A stretch of DNA of 5,792 bases from an uncultured Altererythrobacter sp. GTDB taxonomy: Bacteria; Pseudomonadota; Alphaproteobacteria; Sphingomonadales; Sphingomonadaceae. The DNA lies in assembly GCA_946886175.1 (NCBI GenBank), contig CAMPIA010000095.1, forward strand, positions 1 to 5,792, in the 5' to 3' direction. A program made the translations under genes and the position numbers. Below the pieces are notes generated by a model. The model did no database searches and was not told where the DNA came from. It saw only the letters and a list, made by a program, of their open reading frames with translations. Shown here one piece after another: positions 1-5,063 of this stretch; the stretch's first letter is position 1; the number at the start of each line of letters is the position of its first letter.

Positions 1-516
1 CACGTAGTCGTAGCCGTCCCAGTGGCTGATCTCGGCGCGGGCGCGTTCCATGCGGCCTTCGATCACCTCGTCGCTGTCGGTGCCGCGGCTCTTGAGGCGG
101 CGGTATAGCTCGTCGAGGCTGGGGGGGAGGATGAACACCCGCGCCACGTCCTGCTGATCCTTCTGGTAGAGCTGCTGGGTGCCCTGCCAGTCGATGTCGA
201 ACAGGACATCGTGTCCGTCTTTCAGCCCCGCGCGGATATGCCCCTTGGGCGTACCGTAGCGGTAATCGAAAACGTGAGCCCATTCGTAGAAATCGTCGGC
301 CTCGACCATGCGGTCGAACTCGGCGTCGCTGACGAAGTGGTAGTGGACGCCGTCGATCTCGCCCGGGCGCTGAGGCCGCGTGGTGGCGGAGACCGAGAGC
401 CTGATCTCGTCCTCCGCCTCGAGCAGCATGCGCGAGATCGTGGTCTTGCCCGCGCCCGAGGGCGAGGAGAGGATGAACATCAATCCGCGGCGGTGAAGCG
501 TGTCCTGGTCGGCCAT
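1..516 (-). CDS. gmk: Guanylate kinase (GMP kinase), 3' end cut off by the window edge
   Basis: The enzyme phosphorylates GMP (and dGMP) to GDP with ATP in the cytoplasm, an essential step of guanine nucleotide synthesis. Translating the minus strand from 516 gives 172 residues with no stop before the window edge; the family is usually about 205-220 residues, so roughly the last fifth is missing. The P-loop SSPSGAGKTT lies at residues 17-26, and the GMP-binding region follows: SVSATTRPQRPGE at about 41-53, then DGVHYHF and the EWAHVFDYRYGTPK stretch. DVLFDIDWQG is the usual Walker-B-like segment, and RLKSRGTDS begins the lid. I chose ATG at 514-516 because the short MADQDTLHRRGL leader is normal for alphaproteobacterial Gmk; an in-frame ATG at 478-480 would start directly before the P-loop strand. 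The upstream ribosome binding site is weak. The gene lies 101 bases downstream of the hypothetical gene on the same strand and may be cotranscribed with it. Confidence 0.96.
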   Translation of the reverse strand, partial: MADQDTLHRRGLMFILSSPSGAGKTTISRMLLEAEDEIRLSVSATTRPQRPGEIDGVHYHFVSDAEFDRMVEADDFYEWAHVFDYRYGTPKGHIRAGLKDGHDVLFDIDWQGTQQLYQKDQQDVARVFILPPSLDELYRRLKSRGTDSDEVIEGRMERARAEISHWDGYDYV

Positions 517-617
517 GCGCGCTCATGCGCCGAGCGGTGCGCCGAAATCAAGCCCCGCGGGGCGCGGGCGGGGCGCGAAGATCGATCCTTCCCTGAACCG
601 GGCAGGACCGCGTCGCC

Positions 618-1052
618 CTAATCCCCCTGCGCCTGCTCGCGCAGCGCCTTGTCGCCCTTGCGCCGGGCGGCGCGGCGGGTCTGGCGGCGGTCGATCAGCG
701 TCTTGGCCAGCAGGCCGCCGCCCACCACCAGCGCGCCCGGCACCGAGCGGGTCGCGACGCGCGCCACTGCATACGAGGCGAGGGTCTGGAGCATGCTGCG
801 GCTCTCGACCATTTCCTTGGCCGCCGACCCGCCGTAGCGGTTGCGCAGCAGGCCCTTCTCGAGGCCGATCCGCATCAGCCGCCCGCCGCTGCGCAGGAGA
901 ATGTCGTGAATCAGGAGATTGGTCGCGGGATTGGGGCTGGGCCCGGCGACGTCGCGATCGTCCGGCACGATCCTGTCGCCCACCTTGTCGAACGCCTTCG
1001 CCATCCGGTCGGTGGCGTGGGTGGTGATTTTGCTGCCCTTGGTTCGTGCCAT
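618..1052 (-). CDS. Hypothetical protein, basic, 144 residues, function not recognised
   Basis: I do not recognise the family. The protein begins MARTKGSK, has a basic and Asp-rich first third, then a probable helical region with NPATNLLIHDILLRSG at about residues 41-56 and RIGLEKGLLRNRYGG at about 61-75. A short Gly-rich hydrophobic stretch, PGALVVGGGLLAKTLI at about 105-120, could be a membrane-contacting segment but is short for a full transmembrane helix. The tail is very basic (RRQTRRAARRKGDK at about 122-135). There is no signal peptide and no catalytic motif that I can see. Coding status is supported by a good Shine-Dalgarno (GAGAGGGG read on the minus strand, 6 bases before the ATG), by alternating sense-like codon use, and by a tidy fit between sspB (41 bases upstream) and gmk (101 bases downstream) on the same strand. 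The overlapping plus-strand frames give low-complexity Arg/Pro/Ala proteins and look like shadows. Confidence 0.75.
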   Translation of the reverse strand: MARTKGSKITTHATDRMAKAFDKVGDRIVPDDRDVAGPSPNPATNLLIHDILLRSGGRLMRIGLEKGLLRNRYGGSAAKEMVESRSMLQTLASYAVARVATRSVPGALVVGGGLLAKTLIDRRQTRRAARRKGDKALREQAQGD

Positions 1053-1093
1053 GTCATGCCCCTCTCGCCGGTTCGGCGCGGAGCCGGGCGGCG

Positions 1094-1597
1094 CTATTTC
1101 TTGCGGCCGAAATCGACCGTGACGACATTCGAGCCGTCGTCCCCGTCACCAACGGCCGGCGCGTCGCCGCGTTCCGGAACGTCGTTCTCCGCATGGTCGT
1201 GCGCCTCGGGCGCCATGTCGGCGACGCTCGCCTGGAACTGGAGCCCGAAATCGACCGCCGGATCGACGAAGGCGGTGATCGCGGCGAAGGGAATGTCGAG
1301 CTTGGCCGGCACCTGGTTGAAGCTGAGGCCCACGGTGAACCCGTCTTCGTCCACCTTCAGGTCCCAGAACTTGTTCTGGAGGACGATCGTCATCTCGTCC
1401 GGGAATCGCTCGCGCAGGTGCTGGGGAATCGAGACGCCGGGCGCGTGGGTCTTGAAAGTGATGTAGAAATGGTGCGCGCCCGGCAACTCGCTGCCGCCGG
1501 CCTGGATTTGGCCGAGCACCCGGCCGACCACTGCGCGCAGCGCCTCCTGCACGATCTCGTCGTAGGGGATCAGGCTGTCGGGCGTTTCGTCGGTCAT
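1094..1597 (-). CDS. sspB: SspB-family ClpXP adaptor (stringent starvation protein B, alphaproteobacterial type)
   Basis: SspB binds ssrA-tagged and some other substrates and delivers them to the ClpXP protease in the cytoplasm. The 167-residue product has the SspB core: IPYDEIVQEALRAVVGRVL at about residues 9-27, HHFYITFKTHAPGVSIP at about 42-58, then RFPDEMTIVLQNKFWDL and VGLSFNQVPAKLDIPFAAITAFVDP. An acidic, Asp/Glu/Gly/Ala-rich flexible linker follows at about 128-155, and the chain ends VVTVDFGRKK, which resembles the C-terminal ClpX-binding tail of the family. The frame stays open upstream to 1726, but I place the start at ATG 1595-1597. The upstream residues do not look like the family, and the longer start would run into the divergent hisB gene. 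No strong ribosome binding site precedes this ATG. The gene is divergent from hisB and probably leads the sspB-hypothetical-gmk group. Confidence 0.9.
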   Translation of the reverse strand: MTDETPDSLIPYDEIVQEALRAVVGRVLGQIQAGGSELPGAHHFYITFKTHAPGVSIPQHLRERFPDEMTIVLQNKFWDLKVDEDGFTVGLSFNQVPAKLDIPFAAITAFVDPAVDFGLQFQASVADMAPEAHDHAENDVPERGDAPAVGDGDDGSNVVTVDFGRKK

Positions 1598-1606
1598 ATC
1601 GGTGGC

Positions 1607-1635
1607 TAGGTGAAGCCGCTTCGCGCGCCGGTCAA
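1607..1635 (-). promoter_or_regulatory. Weak candidate promoter for sspB
   Basis: Read on the minus strand, TTGACC (1630-1635) is a 5-of-6 match to the housekeeping -35 box. Seventeen bases downstream lies CACCTA (1607-1612), a poor -10 match. If real, transcription would begin only a few bases before the sspB ATG, consistent with the lack of a Shine-Dalgarno there. The -35 box is convincing and the -10 box is not. Confidence 0.25.
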
Positions 1636-1645
1636 GCGCCAATGC

Positions 1646-1673
1646 TTGCGCCGTGCCCAGCCTTGCGTATAGC
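1646..1673 (+). promoter_or_regulatory. Candidate promoter for the his cluster, upstream of hisB
   Basis: TTGCGC (1646-1651) and TATAGC (1668-1673) are separated by 16 bases. The -10 box matches the consensus at 4 of 6 positions and the -35 only at its TTG. The start of transcription would fall near 1680, about 3 bases before the hisB ATG at 1683, so the mRNA could be leaderless or nearly so. The absence of a clear Shine-Dalgarno before hisB fits that. I see no leader peptide rich in histidine codons and no attenuator or T-box in the 85-base divergent region. Confidence 0.35.
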
Positions 1674-1682
1674 CCCGCAGCC

Positions 1683-2276
1683 ATGCGCACAGGCAGGATC
1701 GAGCGGAAGACGGCGGAGACCGCCATCGAAGTCGAGGTGAACCTCGACGGCAGCGGCGCTTATGCGGTTTCGACCGGAATCGGCTTCCTCGACCACATGG
1801 TCGAGCAGTTCGCGCGCCATTCGCTGATCGACGTGACGATGAAGGTGGCGGGCGACCTGCATGTCGACCAGCACCACACGACCGAGGACAGCGCGATCGC
1901 GCTCGGCCAGGCGCTGAGCGAAGCGCTCGGCGACAAGGCCGGGATCGGGCGCTACGGCAGCGCCTATTCGCCGATGGACGAGACGCTGGCGCGGGTCGCG
2001 CTCGACATTTCGGGGCGGCCCTATCTGGTGTGGCGCGCGGGCTTTTCGCAGACGCGCCTCGGCGAATGGGACACCGAGCTGATCGAGCACTGGTTCCACT
2101 CGGTCGCGCAGGCGGCGGGGATCACGCTGCATGTCGAGCTGCTCTACGGCGCGAACAACCACCATATCTGCGAGGCGATCTACAAGGGCTTCGCGCGCGC
2201 GATGCGGGCAGCGGTCGAGATCGATCCGCGCAAGGGCGGGGCGATTCCTTCCACGAAAGGCCAGCTTGGTGGCTGA
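1683..2276 (+). CDS. hisB: Imidazoleglycerol-phosphate dehydratase
   Basis: HisB dehydrates imidazole glycerol phosphate to imidazole acetol phosphate, step 6 of histidine synthesis, using Mn ions at a histidine-rich site. The 197-residue product is the monofunctional form; the histidinol-phosphatase domain fused to HisB in enteric bacteria is absent. The N-terminus [20 protein letters not shown] is typical. Visible motifs are [10 protein letters not shown] (30-39), [17 protein letters not shown] (62-78) with metal-binding His64, His65 and Glu68, and [18 protein letters not shown] (158-175) with His160, His161 and Glu164; the end is PSTKGQL. The two HHxxE-type motifs are both intact. I chose ATG 1683 because the protein then starts as family members do; an upstream in-frame ATG at 1653 would add ten atypical residues. 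The last 8 bases overlap the start of hisH, indicating translational coupling. Confidence 0.97.
   Translation: MRTGRIERKTAETAIEVEVNLDGSGAYAVSTGIGFLDHMVEQFARHSLIDVTMKVAGDLHVDQHHTTEDSAIALGQALSEALGDKAGIGRYGSAYSPMDETLARVALDISGRPYLVWRAGFSQTRLGEWDTELIEHWFHSVAQAAGITLHVELLYGANNHHICEAIYKGFARAMRAAVEIDPRKGGAIPSTKGQLGG
2256..2271 (+). promoter_or_regulatory. Ribosome binding site and GTG start of hisH
   Basis: AAAGG at 2256-2260, inside the end of hisB, stands 8 bases before GTG 2269-2271. The alternative TTG at 2266 is only 5 bases away and would add a single residue. This spacing favours the GTG as the hisH start. Confidence 0.5.
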
Positions 2277-2889
2277 GAACGTCGCGCTGGTCGATTACGG
2301 CGCGGGGAACCTGAGGTCGGTCGAGAACGCGCTGCGGACCGTCGGCGCCTCGGTCGCGGTCACCGCCGATCCCGAAATCCTGCGCGCGGCCGACCGGATC
2401 GTGCTGCCGGGCGTCGGCTCGTTCCGCGCCTGTGCCGAAGGGCTGCGGGCGATCCCGGGGCTGGTCGAGGCGATGGAGGAGCGGGTGCGTGTAGGTGGAG
2501 CGCCGTTCCTCGGGGTGTGCGTGGGCATGCAACTGCTCGCGACCCGCGGGCTCGAGCATGGCGAGACGCCCGGCCTCGGCTGGATCGCGGGCGAAGTGCG
2601 CGAAATCGAGCGGACCGATCCGGCGATCAAGGTGCCGCACATGGGCTGGAACGATGTCGCGCTGACCGCGCATGCCGGCGCCGTACTGGAAGAAGGCGAG
2701 GCCTACTTCCTCCACTCGTATCACTTCGCGGCCGCGAACCCGCACGAGATCGCCGCGATGACCGACCACGGCGGCGGCATCGTCGCCGCGGTCGCGCGGG
2801 ACACTATGCTCGGCGTGCAGTTCCATCCGGAGAAGAGCCAGGCCTACGGGCTGGGCGTGCTCGAAAGGTTTCTTCAATGGCGGCCATGA
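2269..2889 (+). CDS. hisH: Imidazole glycerol phosphate synthase, glutamine amidotransferase subunit
   Basis: HisH hydrolyses glutamine and passes ammonia to HisF, which uses it to convert PRFAR into imidazole glycerol phosphate and AICAR (step 5). The product is 206 residues, a normal length for this class I amidotransferase. It opens [20 protein letters not shown], with LPGVGSF at 46-52 forming the oxyanion region. The nucleophile is Cys84 in [11 protein letters not shown], and the rest of the triad is His186 and Glu188 in GVQFHPEKS, so all catalytic residues are present. KVPHMGWND at about 121-129 and HSYHF at about 149-153 are further family landmarks. The start is GTG 2269, overlapping hisB by 8 bases. 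The TGA stop at 2887-2889 lies inside ATGA (2886-2889), which looks like the remains of an ancestral overlap with hisA, now separated by a repeat. Confidence 0.97.
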   Translation: MAENVALVDYGAGNLRSVENALRTVGASVAVTADPEILRAADRIVLPGVGSFRACAEGLRAIPGLVEAMEERVRVGGAPFLGVCVGMQLLATRGLEHGETPGLGWIAGEVREIERTDPAIKVPHMGWNDVALTAHAGAVLEEGEAYFLHSYHFAAANPHEIAAMTDHGGGIVAAVARDTMLGVQFHPEKSQAYGLGVLERFLQWRP

Positions 2890-3028
2890 AAAATCCTCCC
2901 CGGGACGGGGAGGGGGACCGCACGCAGTGCGGTGGAGGGGACACGCCGCGAACGCGGGGGCGGAGGCGAGTCCCCTCCGTCAGTCGCTTCGCGCCTGCCA
3001 CCTCCCCGTGCCGGGGAGGATACTGCCG
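2890..3028 (+). repeat. Palindromic multi-hairpin intergenic element between hisH and hisA
   Basis: The terminal arms 2894-2916 and 2998-3020 are inverted copies of one another, with 21 of 23 positions complementary. Each arm is also a hairpin: CCTCCCC 2895-2901 pairs with GGGGAGG 2907-2913, and CCTCCCC 3001-3007 pairs with GGGGAGG 3013-3019. Inside are ACCGCAC/GTGCGGT (2917-2923 with 2927-2933), GGAGGGGAC/GTCCCCTCC (2934-2942 with 2970-2978), CCGCG/CGCGG (2946-2950 with 2953-2957) and CAGTCGC/GCGCCTG (2981-2987 with 2991-2997, one mismatch). The whole can fold as a branched cruciform. From memory, GC-rich elements with similar ends are scattered between genes in sphingomonads and other alphaproteobacteria. 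No T-run follows any stem, so it is not a standard intrinsic terminator. It begins directly after the hisH stop and its right end supplies the hisA ribosome binding site. Confidence 0.85.
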
Positions 3029-3031
3029 GTG
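3015..3031 (+). promoter_or_regulatory. hisA ribosome binding site inside the repeat's right arm, with GTG start
   Basis: GGAGGA at 3015-3020 stands 8 bases before GTG 3029-3031, an excellent Shine-Dalgarno. It overlaps the 3' strand of the right terminal hairpin (3001-3007 with 3013-3019), so folding of that hairpin, or pairing with the left arm at 2894-2916, would hide most of it. Regulation through this hairpin is inference. Confidence 0.65.
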
Positions 3032-3757
3032 ATCGTTTTCCCCGCGATCGACCTCAAGGGCGGCGAGGTCGTGCGTCTGGCCGAGGGCGATATGGCGCGC
3101 GCCACGGTGTACGGTAGCGATCCGGCGGCGCAGGCGCTGCTGTTCGCGCAAGCCGGGGCGCAGCACCTGCACGTGGTCGATCTCGACGGATCGTTCGCCG
3201 GCAAGGCGGAGAATCGCGCGGCGGTCGAGGGAATCGTCGCGGCCTTTCCCGGCTATGTGCAGCTTGGCGGCGGCATCCGCACGCGCGCGGCGGTCGAGGG
3301 CTGGTTCGATCTCGGCGTGGCGCGGATCGTGATGGGCACCGCGGCGCTGAAGGACCCGGAGTTCGTCAAGGACATGGCGCGCGCGTTCGAAGGCGGGATC
3401 GTGGTCGCGGTCGACGCCAGGGACGGAATGGTCGCGACCGAGGGCTGGGCCGAAGTGTCCGACGTGCCCGTGGCCGACCTCGCGCGGCGGTTCGAGGATG
3501 CCGGGGTGGCGAGCGTACTGTTCACCGACATCGGCCGCGACGGGCTGCTGACCGGGTGCAATATCGACGCGACCGTGGACCTCGCGCGCCGGGTCGATAT
3601 CCCGGTGATCGCCAGCGGCGGCGTGAAGGGCCTCGCCGACATCCGCATGCTCGCGCTGCATGCGGACGAGGGGATCGAGGGGGTGATTACTGGCCGCGCG
3701 CTCTACGACGGGCGGCTCGATCTGGCGGCCGCGATCGCGATGGCGGAGCGGGCGTGA
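3029..3757 (+). CDS. hisA: Phosphoribosylformimino-5-aminoimidazole carboxamide ribotide isomerase
   Basis: HisA isomerises ProFAR to PRFAR, step 4 of histidine synthesis, by an Amadori rearrangement. The 242-residue product is a complete (beta/alpha)8 barrel with the expected two-half symmetry: FPAIDLKGGEVVRLAEGD opens the first half and VVAVDARDG the second. The catalytic acids are Asp8 and Asp129. The phosphate-binding stretches QLGGGIRT (about 78-85), FTDIGRDGLLTG (about 165-176) and ASGGV (about 195-199) are intact. The start is GTG 3029, because the protein then begins MIVFPAIDLK as in the family and a strong Shine-Dalgarno lies 8 bases upstream. The frame stays open upstream to 2927, but that part is read from the repeat. 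The TGA stop at 3755-3757 overlaps an ATG at 3757-3759 that is probably the former start of hisF. Confidence 0.97.
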   Translation: MIVFPAIDLKGGEVVRLAEGDMARATVYGSDPAAQALLFAQAGAQHLHVVDLDGSFAGKAENRAAVEGIVAAFPGYVQLGGGIRTRAAVEGWFDLGVARIVMGTAALKDPEFVKDMARAFEGGIVVAVDARDGMVATEGWAEVSDVPVADLARRFEDAGVASVLFTDIGRDGLLTGCNIDATVDLARRVDIPVIASGGVKGLADIRMLALHADEGIEGVITGRALYDGRLDLAAAIAMAERA

Positions 3758-3759
3758 TG

Positions 3760-4001
3760 TTCGGTTTCACGCGGAGACGCGGAGGCGCGGAGGGTTTTGG
3801 CGCTCGCAGAGGCGCAGAGGCACAGAGGATGTTAGTCTGCGCCGCAGGCCATATCGCGCCGACGAAACACGATCCGCCAAGGATTATTGCGGCTTCGCCG
3901 CCGCAAGCCTTCTCTGCGCCTCCGTGCCTGCGTGAGCGCATCAAGGCCGAAACTCTCCGCGTCTCCGCGTCTCCGCGCGAATCAAATTCTACCGGTGCGG
4001 C
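3760..4001 (+). repeat. Inverted repeat element with short tandem units between hisA and hisF
   Basis: The outer arms 3766-3792 and 3955-3981 are inverted copies with 25 of 27 positions complementary. Each is built of tandem units of about 9 bases with the core CGCGGAG (in the right arm, its complement CTCCGCG). A second, less exact pair of arms with the unit GCAGAGGC lies at 3805-3828 and about 3911-3934. The unique centre (about 3829-3906) ends in a small hairpin, TTGCGGC 3887-3893 with GCCGCAA 3900-3906. The element is unrelated in sequence to the hisH-hisA element. From memory, GCGGAG/GCAGAG-type repeats of this sort occur in many bacterial genomes; I cannot name a family. It fills nearly the whole 244-base spacer. 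A stop-free frame of 82 codons (3757-4005) crosses it, discussed in the findings; its Arg/Ala-rich product looks like translated repeat and I do not call it a gene. Confidence 0.8.
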
Positions 4002-4763
4002 ATGACCGTTCGCATCCGCGTGATTCCCTGTCTCGACGTGGCCGAGGGGCGCGTCGTGAAGGGGGTGAACTTCGTCGATCTCAAGGACGCGGGCGATCCG
4101 GTCGAGCAGGCGCAGGCCTACGACGCGGCGGGGGCGGACGAGCTGTGCTTCCTCGATATTTCGGCCAGCCACGAAGGGCGCGGGACGCTGCTCGATATCG
4201 TGCGGCGCACCGCCGAAGTATGCTTCATGCCGTTCACCGTCGGCGGCGGGGTGCGGACCGTGGAGGATGCGCGCGCGCTGCTGCTGGCGGGCGCGGACAA
4301 GGTCGCGGTCAACAGCGCGGCGGTCGCGCGGCCCGAGGTGGTGGCGGATATCGCGGCGAAGTTCGGCAGCCAGTGCTGCGTCGCCTCGGTCGACGCGCGG
4401 CGGGTCGACGAGCGTCGGTGGGAGGTCTTCACTCACGGCGGGCGGCGGGCGACCGGGATCGACGCGGTCGAACACGCGGTGCGGCTGGCGGAGCTGGGCG
4501 CGGGCGAACTGCTGGTAACGTCTATGGACGGCGACGGGACGCAGGCCGGCTACGACCTCGCGCTGACCCGCGCTGTCGCCGATGCGGTGCCGGTGCCGGT
4601 GGTTGCGAGCGGCGGGGTGGGGAGCCTCGATCATCTGGTCGAAGGCGTGACCCGCGGCCATGCGAGCGCGGTGCTGGCGGCGTCGATCTTCCACTTCGGC
4701 GCGCACTCGATCGCCGAGGCGCATGCGGCGCTCAGAGCGGCCGGGCTGCCGGCGCGCGGGTAA
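4002..4763 (+). CDS. hisF: Imidazole glycerol phosphate synthase, cyclase subunit
   Basis: HisF receives ammonia from HisH through its barrel and converts PRFAR to imidazole glycerol phosphate plus AICAR (step 5). The 253-residue product is full length. It opens [22 protein letters not shown], with the catalytic acids Asp12 and Asp131 (in ASVDARR) at the two conserved barrel positions shared with His[10 protein letters not shown] (78-86), [14 protein letters not shown] (172-185) and [12 protein letters not shown] (201-212) are the expected phosphate-binding and loop motifs. The start is ATG 4002-4004, giving the usual N-terminus. No purine-rich Shine-Dalgarno precedes it; the sequence just upstream is GGTGCGGC, so initiation may depend on ribosomes arriving from upstream. 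The stop TAA 4761-4763 sits in the loop of a small GCGGG/CCCGC hairpin (4756-4768) that lacks a T-run. Confidence 0.97.
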   Translation: MTVRIRVIPCLDVAEGRVVKGVNFVDLKDAGDPVEQAQAYDAAGADELCFLDISASHEGRGTLLDIVRRTAEVCFMPFTVGGGVRTVEDARALLLAGADKVAVNSAAVARPEVVADIAAKFGSQCCVASVDARRVDERRWEVFTHGGRRATGIDAVEHAVRLAELGAGELLVTSMDGDGTQAGYDLALTRAVADAVPVPVVASGGVGSLDHLVEGVTRGHASAVLAASIFHFGAHSIAEAHAALRAAGLPARG

Positions 4764-4849
4764 CCCGCTCGCTCCCGCGAGTGTCAAAGCGGGACGCGCG
4801 CTAAACTGCGATTGCCTTCGCCGCCGAAAGCGCGCGAGGTCGCTTGGCA

Positions 4850-5014
4850 ATGCGCGCGCTCCCCTTCGTCCTCCTGTTCCTCGGCGTGCCCGCTCAGGCC
4901 GCGGGCACGCCGCTGCCCGAGCCTTCGAACCTCGCGCTGTTCGGCCTTGGGCTGGCAGGGCTGGTGATCGGGCGCCGCCTGGCCGCCAAGCGCAAGACGC
5001 CCGACAAGGATTGA
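4850..5014 (+). CDS. Tiny exported peptide with PEP-CTERM sorting signal, 54 residues
   Basis: The peptide is almost only sorting signals. Residues 1-17 form a signal peptide (hydrophobic [11 protein letters not shown], then AQA as a cleavage site). Four or five residues later comes the PEP-CTERM signal: [10 protein letters not shown] at 22-31, a transmembrane stretch to about residue 40, and a basic cluster starting GRR at 41-43. A charged tail KRKTPDKD ends the chain. PEP-CTERM proteins are exported and processed by exosortase, usually on the way to the cell surface or exopolysaccharide matrix. With almost no mature domain, this one cannot carry an ordinary enzyme. GAGGT at 4836-4840 is a Shine-Dalgarno 9 bases before the ATG. 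It lies 86 bases after hisF and 49 before hisE. It could be a decayed larger protein, though the reading frame and start signals are intact. No exosortase gene is in view. Confidence 0.8.
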   Translation: MRALPFVLLFLGVPAQAAGTPLPEPSNLALFGLGLAGLVIGRRLAAKRKTPDKD

Positions 5015-5027
5015 GCGCACCCGAATA

Positions 5028-5056
5028 TTGACGGGGCCGCGCGCCGTCCGCATGAC
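5028..5056 (+). promoter_or_regulatory. Very weak candidate promoter for hisE and the HIT gene
   Basis: TTGACG (5028-5033) is a 5-of-6 match to a -35 box. CATGAC (5051-5056), 17 bases further on, matches a -10 box at only 3 of 6 positions. The predicted start would fall within a base or two of the hisE ATG at 5064. The short spacer after the PEP-CTERM gene has no better signal. Confidence 0.18.
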
Positions 5057-5063
5057 GCGGCGG

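Noticed and set aside
552..563. Perfect 12-base palindrome GCCCCGCGGGGC between gmk and the hypothetical gene
   Set aside because: A short all-GC palindrome is expected by chance at this composition. There is no loop or T-run, and no second copy was noticed nearby.
211..1466. Plus-strand frames across gmk, the hypothetical gene and sspB
   Set aside because: They are antisense to gmk and sspB, which carry clear family motifs, and their products are low complexity.
1598..1726. Longer N-terminus for sspB starting at 1726
   Set aside because: It would overlap the divergent hisB start, and the added residues do not resemble the SspB family, which begins near the ATG at 1597.
2122..2877. 251-codon minus-strand frame opposite hisH
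   Set aside because: It is a mirror of hisH codon bias (rich in Arg, His, Asp, Gly), with no motif or start signal.
2894..3020. Intrinsic terminator after hisH
   Set aside because: The stems are strong but no T-run follows, and hisA starts within 10 bases of the last stem.
3766..3981. CRISPR-like array
   Set aside because: The units are 8-9 bases, contiguous and mirrored, without regular spacers or cas genes.
3757..4005. 82-codon frame between hisA and hisF as a true gene
   Set aside because: Most of it is translated from the inverted repeat, and the product has no domain. I keep it only as a possible coupling frame.
4756..4781. Terminator after hisF from GCGGG/CCCGC and CTCGC/GCGAG stems
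   Set aside because: The stems are only 5 base pairs with no T-run, and genes continue in the same direction.
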